From positions 1 to 64,000 of the forward strand of contig CANLXN010000007.1 of assembly GCA_947495135.1 (NCBI GenBank): a DNA stretch of 64,000 nt, in the 5' to 3' direction. Position 1 is the first letter of the stretch, and each line of letters begins with the position of its first letter. This document shows, in pieces, positions 35,778 through 44,655 of this stretch. The notes beneath the pieces are model-generated. The model did not search any database and was not told the DNA's origin. It was given only the letters and a program-made list of their open reading frames with translations. The position numbers were made by a program, and so were the translations under genes. The stretch comes from an uncultured Flavobacteriaceae bacterium (lineage in GTDB: Bacteria > Bacteroidota > Bacteroidia > Flavobacteriales > Flavobacteriaceae).

Positions 35778-36080
35778 ATGGGCATGTTCGATTATTATAT
35801 AGTAAAAGAGTTGGTTAAATGCCAAATTTGCAAACTTAAGTTGTCTGATTTTCAAGGGAAGGATGCAGCCAATGCTTTGTTTGTTTGGCATGAAGGTGAA
35901 AGACATCCCGTTAATCAGTGTGTTGCAGAGGAGTCGCTTTTGCATTGCAAATCTATGAAGGAATTCAATCTTCCTAAAAGATTTAAAATATACTCCTACT
36001 GTAAGAACAATCACTTGACTGAATTAGAATGTGAATTGAATGAAAACTTCAAGTGGAATAAAATATATTATAAAAAATGA
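35778..36080 (+). CDS. Small Cys-containing hypothetical protein
   Basis: The protein has 100 residues, no signal peptide, with a CQIC pair near residue 15 and further Cys and His residues (NQCVAEESLLHC, YSYCKNNH), which together could bind zinc. No family recognised. Its last codons overlap the start of the DUF4260 gene by 4 bp, which supports its being real. Confidence 0.65.
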   Translation: MGMFDYYIVKELVKCQICKLKLSDFQGKDAANALFVWHEGERHPVNQCVAEESLLHCKSMKEFNLPKRFKIYSYCKNNHLTELECELNENFKWNKIYYKK

Positions 36081-36430
36081 AATCAATATTAAAACTAGAG
36101 GAATTCGCTCAATTTGCCTTTGGAATTGTCTTATTTTCGCAATTGGATTATCCGTGGTGGTTATTTTTGGCACTTTTGTTGACTCCAGATATTGGGATGT
36201 TAGGCTATATGGTAAATACCAAAGTAGGAGCTGTTACTTATAACCTCTTTCATCATAAAGGAATCGCTATTGTATGTATGCTTGCAGGTTATTTTTATTT
36301 AGGAAGTATAATGACATTAATAGGTGTGATCCTCTTTGCTCATTCAGCCTTCGATAGGATGCTGGGATATGGATTAAAATATCCAGATAGTTTTAAAAAC
36401 ACACATTTAGGTTCAATAGGAAAGGAATAG
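36077..36430 (+). CDS. DUF4260 family membrane protein
   Basis: The protein has 117 residues with three to four membrane helices. Conserved-looking motifs PDIGMLGYMVN, YNLFHHKG and the C-terminal HSAFDRMLGYGLKYPDSFK identify DUF4260, a small membrane family of unknown function. Conserved His and Asp residues lie near the membrane face. It overlaps the preceding gene by 4 bp and is followed after 1 bp by a DUF4230 gene, so a joint operon is likely. Confidence 0.85.
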   Translation: MKSILKLEEFAQFAFGIVLFSQLDYPWWLFLALLLTPDIGMLGYMVNTKVGAVTYNLFHHKGIAIVCMLAGYFYLGSIMTLIGVILFAHSAFDRMLGYGLKYPDSFKNTHLGSIGKE

Positions 36431-36431
36431 T

Positions 36432-37052
36432 ATGGAGTATTTAGTTGTTGGATTAATAGCGGGCGTAATTGCGGCCTATTTTATTTTTGCAAAATTTGGT
36501 CAGCGAAAGAAAAAGGGAAACACCCATACTCAATCCTTAGTGTTAATGGAAAAAATTAGATCTGTCTGTAAGTTGATTACAGTGGAAGGCGATTTTTCTG
36601 AAATTTATCATTACGAAGATATTCAGCGAAAATGGCTTAACCTACTTATTGGAAAAAAGAAAGCCCTCATTCTTATAGACGCCAAAGCCTTTGTAGGTTT
36701 CGACATGTCCAAAGTAAAAATGGATGCCAACGCCAAAACTAAAACCATTACGCTTTCTCATTTTCCTCAACCTCAGTTGCTAACTATAGAAACCGATTTC
36801 AAATACTACGACAAAAAAGAAGGATGGGCCAATCCGTTTACGGCTTCAGACTTAAATGAAATTAATAAAGAAGCTAAGCAGCATATTGTAGATAAAATTC
36901 CAGGTAGTGGACTCTTGGAAGAGGCTTCTCAACAAGCGCTGGACACCATAGGCATTATTGAAAAATTAGTGGAGACAATTAACTGGAATTTAGATTATTC
37001 CGCTTTAAAGATTGAAACCCCTTCAACCACAGCAATTCAAAAAAGCGTATGA
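36432..37052 (+). CDS. DUF4230 family membrane-anchored protein
   Basis: The protein has 206 residues with one N-terminal transmembrane helix (3-20) and a soluble domain (KLITVEGDFSEIYHY; KKALILIDAKAFVGFDMSKV; ITLSHFPQPQLLTIETDFKY) that matches DUF4230. The function is not known. It overlaps the following transglutaminase gene by 4 bp (ATGA), indicating coupled translation. Confidence 0.85.
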   Translation: MEYLVVGLIAGVIAAYFIFAKFGQRKKKGNTHTQSLVLMEKIRSVCKLITVEGDFSEIYHYEDIQRKWLNLLIGKKKALILIDAKAFVGFDMSKVKMDANAKTKTITLSHFPQPQLLTIETDFKYYDKKEGWANPFTASDLNEINKEAKQHIVDKIPGSGLLEEASQQALDTIGIIEKLVETINWNLDYSALKIETPSTTAIQKSV

Positions 37053-37996
37053 GAATTTTGGATAAGTTGTCTTGTTTATTGGTGACTGTTTTGGTGCTGT
37101 TTGTGAGCTTCACTCTAGAAGCTCAGGACTTTGAAACCGTAGACGCCACTATTCAACTTTATCCCGAGCGGTTCAACAATGCCGAGGAACTTTCTAGTTT
37201 TATTAGTCGGGATTTCATTTCTGAAGAGGATAAGGTGAGAGCTATCTATGGTTGGATCATTAATAACGTAGCCTACGATCCAGATGAATACAAGCAATTT
37301 AACTACAACTTTAAGAACTACCGAGAACGCAATTTAAAGGAAGAGCAGACAAGAGAAAAGATTATTCAGCGGACCTTAAAAAAAGGAAAGGCTGTTTGTG
37401 AGGGATATTCTATGTTGTTCGAAAAACTATGCGAACTGCAAGGAATAAGTAGTTATTTGGTAAGAGGGGATGTGAAAAATAATTTTTCGGACATAGGAAG
37501 GGAATTTAAAAAAATCCATATGTGGAATGTGGTATATATTGACGAACAACCGTTCTTATTCGATCCTACCTGGGGGGCTGGGAAGTTTACCGATGTATTT
37601 ATTAAGGAGCCTAGCTACTATTACTATAAAATAAGACCTGAACTGTTAATTAAAACGCATTATCCAGAAGTGGTGTCCGATGCATTTTTAACTTTGAACT
37701 ACAGTAAACAATTTTTTTCAAAACTTCCTTTGGTAATCAAAAGAGATCTTCTGTTGAGCGATGTTGTTTCTCCTAAAGAAGGGGTAATTTTACCCAATGC
37801 CAATGCGGATGGGATATTGTTTAAGATCAAGAGTGAAAATCCTAAGGCCATTACTTATTCGTATGGTGTCAGTAAAAAACCAATAGCTTTCTCCTCCGAA
37901 AATGGAATAGTTCAGTTTTTAATTCCAACAAGAGAAAATAAAAACTTGCTCGTCTATTTTGACGATCAACCCGCTTTGGGTTATAAAGTAAGATGA
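37049..37996 (+). CDS. Exported transglutaminase-like protein
   Basis: The protein has 315 residues with a signal peptide (ending LEAQD). The transglutaminase-like catalytic triad is seen as C117 in KAVCEGYS, H157 in HMWNVV and D172 in LFDPTWG. The C-terminal 120 residues form a beta domain. Such domains act as cysteine proteases or protein cross-linkers; the exact activity is not predictable. It is coupled to the DUF4230 gene by a 4-bp overlap and stands 1 bp before a YjbR gene. Confidence 0.87.
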   Translation: MRILDKLSCLLVTVLVLFVSFTLEAQDFETVDATIQLYPERFNNAEELSSFISRDFISEEDKVRAIYGWIINNVAYDPDEYKQFNYNFKNYRERNLKEEQTREKIIQRTLKKGKAVCEGYSMLFEKLCELQGISSYLVRGDVKNNFSDIGREFKKIHMWNVVYIDEQPFLFDPTWGAGKFTDVFIKEPSYYYYKIRPELLIKTHYPEVVSDAFLTLNYSKQFFSKLPLVIKRDLLLSDVVSPKEGVILPNANADGILFKIKSENPKAITYSYGVSKKPIAFSSENGIVQFLIPTRENKNLLVYFDDQPALGYKVR

Positions 37997-37997
37997 A

Positions 37998-38357
37998 ATG
38001 AATATTGAAGAATTTAGAACGTACTGCCTTCAAAAGAAAGGCGTCACAGAATCGTTTCCTTTCGACCAGCAAACTCTTGTTTTTAAAGTAATGGGCAAGA
38101 TGTTTGCCCTTTCGGGTCTCGAGCATATTCCAGCAAGGGTAAACTTAAAATGTGACCCAGAGCGATCTCTAGAACTTCGGGAAGAATACGAACAGGGTAT
38201 TTATCCTGGTTATCACATGAGTAAAGTACATTGGAATACCGTTCTTATTGAAGATCAGATTCCGCCGCAACTCCTCTTAGAGCTTATTGATCATTCATAC
38301 GATCTCGTAGTAAGTAAACTGACCCGAAAATTAAAAAACGAACTAGAGAATTTATAA
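37998..38357 (+). CDS. MmcQ/YjbR family protein
   Basis: The protein has 119 residues. The N-terminus MNIEEFRTYCLQKKGVTESF and the segments KVMGKMFALSG, GYHMSKVHWNTV and DHSYDLVVSKL are diagnostic of the MmcQ/YjbR family, a double-wing CyaY-like fold suggested to bind DNA. The molecular role is not established. Confidence 0.9.
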   Translation: MNIEEFRTYCLQKKGVTESFPFDQQTLVFKVMGKMFALSGLEHIPARVNLKCDPERSLELREEYEQGIYPGYHMSKVHWNTVLIEDQIPPQLLLELIDHSYDLVVSKLTRKLKNELENL

Positions 38358-38377
38358 CCCACAAGTTTTACTTGAAC

Positions 38378-40156
38378 ATGGCCCACACACCCGAGAAATT
38401 TTATTTAGAACAAAAAGAAGCACTTACCCAAGAGTTATCGAAACTCAAAAAGCGATTGTTTGCTTCCAGTATGCTTCGTTTGCTTGTATTTGTATTAATG
38501 TGTTTTGGGATTTACAGTTTCTTTGGTGATTTCCGGTTTGTATTGGGAGTGATTGTTGTGGGAGTTGCCCTCTTTATTTATTTAATTAGCAGACATAGTA
38601 ATTTACAAGGTGAAAGAAATCTCAAACAGGCGTTAATTCACCTAAATGAAACAGAGTTAAGGGTGCTTGATAGAGACTTTCATCATTTACAGGAAGGGTC
38701 AGAATTTCAAGATTCAGAGCATTTTTACAGTCAGGATATTGACCTCTTCGGAAAAGGTTCTTTCTTTCAATATCTGAACAGAACAGCACTGGAAAGTGGT
38801 AGAAAATTGCTCGCTCACCAATTGAAAAGTAACCATATACAAGAGGTTAATAAAAAGCAAGAGGCAATACAAGAGTTGGCGGGCCTAGCAAAATGGAGGC
38901 AACATTTCTCTGGAATTGCATTGTTGGTAAAGGCCGAAATTGCTTCCAGTAAAGTAGTTGCTTGGCTCAACGAGTATCAGTCTTTTATTCCTGCGAAGAT
39001 GAAATATATACCTAGCTTGTTCTCGCTGGGTTCATTAGCAGTTTTCATCTTGTATTTTATGGGATTTGTTCCCGAATTAGTATTAACAGCATGGTTTTTT
39101 ATTGGGCTAGGGATTTCTGGATTGTACGTTAAAAAGATCAATACCTTGGCCATACACACTTCGGAGATAGCGAGTACATTCGAGCAGTTTCATAAATTGC
39201 TTCAGGAAATCGAACAACATGAGTTTAAAAGCCATCTCCTAAAAGATAAACGACACGAGATCATAAATGAAGTTGAAAGTGCGTCGTCTATCCTATATCA
39301 ATTTTCGAGACATTTGGACGGACTCGATCAACGTAACAACATTCTTATAGCCATTTTTACCAACGCGTTTATGTTGCGTGATATTCAGCAAGTATTAAAA
39401 ATTGAAGACTGGATATCTAAGCACAAAACAACCGTTGGTAGCTGGTTCAAAATAATCGCATTTTTTGATGCTTATAATAGCCTTGGGAATTTTGTGTTTA
39501 ATCATCCAACCTATTTATTTCCTGTTATCGTAAACGAGCAGAAAGACCTGATCGATGGTAAGGAACTAGGTCACCCATTGTTAGATCCAAAAGTATGTGT
39601 AAATAACGATTTCAGAATAGATCAAGAGCAGTTTTTTATTATTACCGGTGCTAATATGGCTGGGAAAAGTACATTTTTAAGAACAGTTTCACTTCAAATT
39701 GTAATGGCTAATATGGGCTTACCTGTTCTTGCCGCAAGTAGCAGGTATCATCCCATTAAATTGATTACAAGTATGAGGACTACCGATAGTTTGACCAACG
39801 ATGAGTCTTACTTTTTTAGCGAATTGAAGCGGCTTAAATTTATAGTGGAGGAAATTAAAAACGATCGCTATTTTATCATTTTAGATGAAATTTTAAAGGG
39901 AACCAATAGTACGGATAAAGCAATAGGGTCGAGAAAGTTTATCGATAAATTAGTCGCTTCTAAGTCTACTGGGATTATTGCTACCCATGATTTAAGCCTT
40001 TGTGAGGCTGCCAACGATTTGAGTGCTGTAAAGAATTATTACTTCGATGCGCAGATAGAGAACGATGAGTTGTATTTTGACTATAAATTCAAAGAAGGGA
40101 TTTGTAAAAATATGAACGCTTCCTTTTTATTGAAAAAAATGAAAATCATAGATTAA
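38378..40156 (+). CDS. MutS-related ATPase with N-terminal membrane helices
   Basis: The ATG at 38378 gives 592 residues. Two transmembrane helices lie near 28-75, another hydrophobic pair near 210-250, and the C-terminal third is a MutS ATPase: Walker A TGANMAGKSTF (about 421-430), SYFFSELKRL, Walker B FIILDEILKGTNSTDK and ATHDLSL. The mismatch-binding N-terminal domain of MutS is absent. It is therefore not the mismatch repair MutS, and its membrane location is puzzling for a DNA-acting enzyme. Similar proteins occur in other Bacteroidota as I recall. The function is unknown. Confidence 0.85.
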   Translation: MAHTPEKFYLEQKEALTQELSKLKKRLFASSMLRLLVFVLMCFGIYSFFGDFRFVLGVIVVGVALFIYLISRHSNLQGERNLKQALIHLNETELRVLDRDFHHLQEGSEFQDSEHFYSQDIDLFGKGSFFQYLNRTALESGRKLLAHQLKSNHIQEVNKKQEAIQELAGLAKWRQHFSGIALLVKAEIASSKVVAWLNEYQSFIPAKMKYIPSLFSLGSLAVFILYFMGFVPELVLTAWFFIGLGISGLYVKKINTLAIHTSEIASTFEQFHKLLQEIEQHEFKSHLLKDKRHEIINEVESASSILYQFSRHLDGLDQRNNILIAIFTNAFMLRDIQQVLKIEDWISKHKTTVGSWFKIIAFFDAYNSLGNFVFNHPTYLFPVIVNEQKDLIDGKELGHPLLDPKVCVNNDFRIDQEQFFIITGANMAGKSTFLRTVSLQIVMANMGLPVLAASSRYHPIKLITSMRTTDSLTNDESYFFSELKRLKFIVEEIKNDRYFIILDEILKGTNSTDKAIGSRKFIDKLVASKSTGIIATHDLSLCEAANDLSAVKNYYFDAQIENDELYFDYKFKEGICKNMNASFLLKKMKIID

Positions 40157-40184
40157 TACCAATAAATTTAAAACAACCAGTAGA

Positions 40185-41180
40185 TTGGATTCAGTAACTC
40201 AAATAGTCCTTGGCGCAGCCGTAGGAGAAGCAGTTTTAGGCAAGAAGGTTGGAAACAAAGCAATGCTTTACGGAGCTATTGCTGGAACTATTCCCGATCT
40301 GGATACCTTTGCACGCTTTTTTGTTGATACCGTTACTGCGTTGGAAATTCATAGAGGATTTACCCATTCTATTATCTTTTCGATTGCCTTTGCTCCATTG
40401 TTTGGATGGCTGATTTCCAGATGGGAGAAAAAAGTGGGTTGGCGACAATGGTCTTGGCTATTTTTCTTTGGCTTTCTTACTCATCCCCTGCTGGATGCCC
40501 ATACAACTTGGGGTACACAACTTTTTTGGCCTTTCGATCTTAGATTGGCGTACAAGAACATTTTCGTAGTAGATCCAATTTATACCCTGCCCTTTCTGTT
40601 GTTTTTGATATTAGCAATGCGCCGTAAACGTGATGATGCTAAGCGAAGAAGATTTAATAATCTAGGAATCATTATAAGTAGTAGTTACCTTTTGGTCACC
40701 CTTTTACTTAAAGGGATTACTTATTATAAGTTCCAGAGTGCGTTGGAGGATCAAGGAATTTCATATGCGCGTTTGGATACACGTCCAAGTCCGTTTAACT
40801 GTATTTTATGGACTGCCAATGTGGAGCAGGAGAACAATTATTTAGTCGCTTATTATTCGCTGTTCGACAGTCAGCCAATAAAATATTACAAACAAGATAA
40901 AAATCACGAACTATTAGGAGATTTGGTTGAAGACGATAAGGTAAGACGTCTTGTTGAAATAACCCAAGACTGGTATACAGTAAGGCGTGCTGGAGATTTA
41001 ATTGAGCTAAATGATGTGCGCTTCGGAAAGTTGAGCGTCGATCCTAATGCGGCTAATTACACGTTCACATTTCAGCTTAAAAAAGTAGGAAATGAAGTGA
41101 CAATTATCGAGAAACCTAGAGAGCAAACGGACATGAAAAAGTCCTTGAGTGGTCTATGGAACCGAATTAAAGGGAATTGA
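40185..41180 (+). CDS. YdjM-like membrane-bound metal-dependent hydrolase
   Basis: The protein has 331 residues. The start is TTG at 40185: no ATG exists upstream in frame before the previous gene, and the family's conserved opening MDSVTQIVLGAAVGEA begins exactly there. Motifs GTIPDLDTF, HRGFTHSI and HPLLDAHTTWG supply the His/Asp metal ligands of PF04307. About four membrane helices lie in the first 190 residues, followed by a soluble C-terminal domain. The substrate is unknown. Confidence 0.87.
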   Translation: MDSVTQIVLGAAVGEAVLGKKVGNKAMLYGAIAGTIPDLDTFARFFVDTVTALEIHRGFTHSIIFSIAFAPLFGWLISRWEKKVGWRQWSWLFFFGFLTHPLLDAHTTWGTQLFWPFDLRLAYKNIFVVDPIYTLPFLLFLILAMRRKRDDAKRRRFNNLGIIISSSYLLVTLLLKGITYYKFQSALEDQGISYARLDTRPSPFNCILWTANVEQENNYLVAYYSLFDSQPIKYYKQDKNHELLGDLVEDDKVRRLVEITQDWYTVRRAGDLIELNDVRFGKLSVDPNAANYTFTFQLKKVGNEVTIIEKPREQTDMKKSLSGLWNRIKGN

Positions 41181-41219
41181 TCGAAGCTATTTTTACGTTC
41201 GGCCTAATAAGGGCTCAAT

Positions 41220-42071
41220 TTAAATCTCTTGACTTAGCTTTTTAAATGCTCTAGGTGTTTGATTTTTAATGGACTTAAAAATTCTGTTGAAATTAGACAT
41301 ATTATTAAATCCTGCATGTTCTGCCACTTCCGCGATGGACCATTCTTTTTTACTTCTTAATAATTGACACGCTTCTTCCACTCTAATTTCGTTGAGAAAG
41401 GTAACATAGGTCTTTCGAGTCCGTTTTTTAAAATACTTGCAAAAGGCATTCTTAGTCATAGCGGCTTTTTCTGCAATGACTTCTAAGGGAATGTCTTTTC
41501 TGAAATTATTAATGGTATACTCAAATACAGCACTCATTCGCCTTCCTTCATTATCGGTATATTTTTTAGCCAAATTAAAGGAGGACAGAGGTCTTGAGGT
41601 GGTATTGTTAAGCGTTTTAAGAAGTTCCATAAATAGAATAAATCGCTCAAGTTTTGAGGCGCTCGGCAGGGAATCAAATATAGAAGTGATTTTGGTAGAA
41701 GCTCTTTCAATTTTAAATCCACTCGCTGCTTTTTCGAAAAAGGAATGAAGGTCTTTAAGTTCTTCCGTTTTAAAGAAATCTTGGCCAAAGGCATATTCCG
41801 TAAAAAAAACTGTTAACATATGAGAGTGATCGCTTTTAATAGGATCACTTTTAAAAACATGGGGAAGATTACTCCCCAAGACAAATACGTCTCCTGGCTC
41901 ATACCAGTTAACAACATCCCCTGCGATAATGGTTCCTTTTCCTTCTTTTACATAGCTTAACTGAAATTCTTCATGCTGGTGAAGTAGCGCATAAAACGAA
42001 GCCTCTTTGTCTTCCTGAATAATCAGGGAGTCACGCTGAGGTTTGGGGATCGTAAATGGTAGTACTTTCAT
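41220..42071 (-). CDS. AraC family regulator of the hydroxyproline operon (predicted)
   Basis: The protein has 283 residues. An N-terminal cupin-like sensing domain (HEEFQLSYVKEGKGTIIAGD; GDVFVLGSNLPHVF) is followed by an AraC-type double helix-turn-helix (PLEVIAEKAAMTKNAFCKYF; SIAEVAEHAGFNNMSNFNRI). It is divergent from the DapA-like gene with a 132-bp intergenic region, the usual place for a catabolic AraC activator. The inducer is probably a hydroxyproline-pathway metabolite, which is inference from the neighbours. Confidence 0.88.
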   Translation of the reverse strand: MKVLPFTIPKPQRDSLIIQEDKEASFYALLHQHEEFQLSYVKEGKGTIIAGDVVNWYEPGDVFVLGSNLPHVFKSDPIKSDHSHMLTVFFTEYAFGQDFFKTEELKDLHSFFEKAASGFKIERASTKITSIFDSLPSASKLERFILFMELLKTLNNTTSRPLSSFNLAKKYTDNEGRRMSAVFEYTINNFRKDIPLEVIAEKAAMTKNAFCKYFKKRTRKTYVTFLNEIRVEEACQLLRSKKEWSIAEVAEHAGFNNMSNFNRIFKSIKNQTPRAFKKLSQEI

Positions 42072-42203
42072 TTTTTATTACAATACTATTCAAAAAATAC
42101 ATAAAATGTACTATTTGGGATAATATAACACTTTTATTGGATAACGACTTATTTTCGTTTAATGCTTTTTTTGAAATACTTTTGAGGTCTAACATAATGC
42201 CTT

Positions 42204-43124
42204 ATGAAATTCAATTGGGAGGGCGTAATGCCTGCAGTAACAACTAAATTTAATGAAAATGATGCCTTGGATCTCGAAATGTTTCACCGTAATATCCACG
42301 CGCAATTAGATGCTGGAGTCCACGGGATCGTTTTGGGAGGAACTCTGGGAGAAGCCAGTACGCTAACCGATGAGGAAAAAAGAATCCTCACTAGAGAGAC
42401 CGTAAACAAAGTGGAAGGCAAAGTTCCTGTACTAATAAATATCGCGGAGCAGTCGACTAAAGGAGCTATTTCTGCTGCTCAAAAAGCAGAAGAAGATGGA
42501 GCGAGCGGACTCATGATGCTCCCACCCATGCGATACAAAGCTGGAGATCGCGAAACAGTGGAGTATTTTAAGGCAGTAGCAAATAATACATCGCTTCCCA
42601 TTATGGTTTACAACAATCCAGTAGATTATAAAATTGAAGTAACCATGCCCATGTTCGATGAGCTTTTGAAATGCGATAATATTCAGGCGGTTAAAGAATC
42701 TACGCGCGATATCTCGAACGTAACAAGAATTAAGAATGCCTACGGTGACCGCCTTGCTATTATGACAGGTGTTGATACGCTCGCATTAGAAAGTCTGTTA
42801 ATGGGAGCAGACGGTTGGATTGCTGGTTTAGTATGTGCTTTTCCTGCCGAAACAGTGGCGATCTATGAGTTGCAAAAAGCGGGAAGGATTAAGGAAGCGA
42901 TAGAGATATATCGTTGGTTTTTACCCTTGTTAGAATTGGATATAAACCCTAAATTAGTACAGAACATAAAGTTGGCAGAAGTTGCAACTGGCCTTGGTAC
43001 AGAAACAGTCCGAGCACCACGTTTAAATTTAGTTGGAGCAGAAAGAGCCCATGTCCTCAAAGTGATTGAAGATGGACTAAAAGCAAGGCCTCAATTACCA
43101 GCTTATAAAAACTTAAATAAGTAA
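42204..43124 (+). CDS. DapA-superfamily lyase, probable pyrroline-4-hydroxy-2-carboxylate deaminase
   Basis: The protein has 306 residues with a full DHDPS/NAL barrel. The Schiff-base lysine K164 (QAVKEST) and Y136 (MVYNNP) are present, as are the GGTLGEAS and GADGWIAG segments. In pseudomonads a DapA-superfamily enzyme turns pyrroline-4-hydroxy-2-carboxylate into alpha-ketoglutarate semialdehyde and ammonia. Here the next gene is a matching semialdehyde dehydrogenase, and the epimerase and oxidase follow, so that step is the best assignment. True dihydrodipicolinate synthesis is less likely in this setting. Confidence 0.85.
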   Translation: MKFNWEGVMPAVTTKFNENDALDLEMFHRNIHAQLDAGVHGIVLGGTLGEASTLTDEEKRILTRETVNKVEGKVPVLINIAEQSTKGAISAAQKAEEDGASGLMMLPPMRYKAGDRETVEYFKAVANNTSLPIMVYNNPVDYKIEVTMPMFDELLKCDNIQAVKESTRDISNVTRIKNAYGDRLAIMTGVDTLALESLLMGADGWIAGLVCAFPAETVAIYELQKAGRIKEAIEIYRWFLPLLELDINPKLVQNIKLAEVATGLGTETVRAPRLNLVGAERAHVLKVIEDGLKARPQLPAYKNLNK

Positions 43125-43127
43125 TCT

Positions 43128-44651
43128 ATGATTACCGGAAAAAATTACATAGGGGCATCAGAGAGTGCCGAGGGAACTATTGTTTTTAAGACCTTCAACC
43201 CAAAGCAAAATCAGGAAAATGCCACTTCATTTGTGGAGGCAACTGAAAAAGAAATTGATAGCGCAGTCGAACTTGCTGCAGAAGCTTTTCCCGTTTACAG
43301 CAATATTTCAGGAGAGAAAAGAGCGCAATTTCTAAACGCAATAGCCGAAGAAATTATGGCGCTGGACCAAACCTTGGTGGAAACTTACATGAACGAAACG
43401 GGCCTTCCAGAAGGTCGTGCCAAAGGTGAAAGAGGAAGAACCGTGGGGCAACTTAAAATGTTTGCAGATCTTGTAAAAACAGATAATTGGAGGCAACCAA
43501 CCATTGATGAGGCAGAACCAGATAGAACTCCAATGCCCAAATCGGATATTCGGCAAGCGTTGATTCCGCTTGGACCTGTTGTAGTATTTGGAGCAAGTAA
43601 TTTTCCGTTAGCATATTCTACTGCTGGAGGAGATACCGCAAGTGCGCTGGCTGCTGGTTGTCCTGTGATTGTAAAATCGCATCCTATGCATGCAGGTACA
43701 GGAGCTTTAGTTGCTTCTGCAATTGTAAAAGCAGCAAAAGATACAGGTATGCCAGCGGGTGTTTTTTCAAATATAAACAGTTCCGGAATTGAAGTTGGAA
43801 AGCAATTGGTGATGCACCCTAAAGTGAAAGCTGTTGGGTTTACCGGAAGTATTCGAGGCGGACGTGCCTTGTACGATGTGGCCGCCACGCGAAAAGAACC
43901 GATCCCTGTTTTTGCTGAAATGGGAAGTATTAATCCAGTGATAATCACCAACAGCGCATTAAAAAATAGAGCTGAAAGTATTGCTTCCACCTATGCGGGC
44001 TCTATTACGCTAGGTACGGGTCAATTTTGTACTAATCCAGGTCTTATTTTGGCGGTGGCTGGACCTGAGTTGAGTAATTTCATTCAAGATCTTGGAACTA
44101 AAACAGCGGCTATTGATGCACAATGTATGCTGCATCCAAATATTCAACAGGCTTTTAATACTAATGGCGCAGAAGTTATTGAGCAAAGTGAAACCGAAGT
44201 AGTGGCTTCTTTTCAAGGGGACGTGCCAGCTAATTTCGCCGAGGCCAAAATTGTTACGGTTTCAGGGACTTCATTTTTAAACAATACCAAGCTACATCAG
44301 GAAGTTTTTGGCCCCTTTTCTATGGTAGTTCAATGCGAGGATGAGGCAGAATTACTGGAAGTTATTTCCAATTTAGAGGGTCAGTTAACAGGAACAATTA
44401 TCGCAGAGGAATCCGATTATCATTCAATGGATGCTCTCATTTCCCGACTTCAAAACAGGGTAGGACGAATCATTTTTAATGGCGTTCCAACAGGAGTTGA
44501 GGTTTGTGATGCGATGACGCATGGTGGGCCTTATCCAGCAAGTACCGATAGTAGATATACGGCAGTTGGAAATAATTCTATCAAGCGTTGGGTAAGACCT
44601 TTTAGCTATCAGGATTTTCCTGAAGCCTTGTTACCAGCGTATTTAAAATAA
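43128..44651 (+). CDS. Alpha-ketoglutarate-semialdehyde dehydrogenase (ALDH superfamily)
   Basis: The protein has 507 residues. Catalytic C301 lies in GTGQFCTNPG and the general base E264 in FAEMGSINPV; these motifs mark the NADP-type KGSADH branch of aldehyde dehydrogenases. GFTGSIRGGRALYD forms the cofactor site. The enzyme would oxidise alpha-ketoglutarate semialdehyde to 2-oxoglutarate, the last step of hydroxyproline breakdown. It starts 3 bp after the DapA-like stop, and the DUF885 gene starts 4 bp after it. Confidence 0.9.
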   Translation: MITGKNYIGASESAEGTIVFKTFNPKQNQENATSFVEATEKEIDSAVELAAEAFPVYSNISGEKRAQFLNAIAEEIMALDQTLVETYMNETGLPEGRAKGERGRTVGQLKMFADLVKTDNWRQPTIDEAEPDRTPMPKSDIRQALIPLGPVVVFGASNFPLAYSTAGGDTASALAAGCPVIVKSHPMHAGTGALVASAIVKAAKDTGMPAGVFSNINSSGIEVGKQLVMHPKVKAVGFTGSIRGGRALYDVAATRKEPIPVFAEMGSINPVIITNSALKNRAESIASTYAGSITLGTGQFCTNPGLILAVAGPELSNFIQDLGTKTAAIDAQCMLHPNIQQAFNTNGAEVIEQSETEVVASFQGDVPANFAEAKIVTVSGTSFLNNTKLHQEVFGPFSMVVQCEDEAELLEVISNLEGQLTGTIIAEESDYHSMDALISRLQNRVGRIIFNGVPTGVEVCDAMTHGGPYPASTDSRYTAVGNNSIKRWVRPFSYQDFPEALLPAYLK

Positions 44652-44655
44652 TAGT

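Noticed and set aside
38378-40156. Mismatch repair MutS or MutS2
   Set aside because: It lacks the mismatch-recognition domain and the Smr domain and has membrane helices at the N-terminus.
42204-43124. Lysine-pathway dihydrodipicolinate synthase (dapA)
   Set aside because: The operon context is hydroxyproline breakdown, with KGSADH directly downstream and no lysine genes.
43385-43990. 201-codon minus-strand ORF inside the semialdehyde dehydrogenase gene
   Set aside because: It lies wholly within a well-supported ALDH gene and has no recognisable domain; it is a shadow of the opposite frame.
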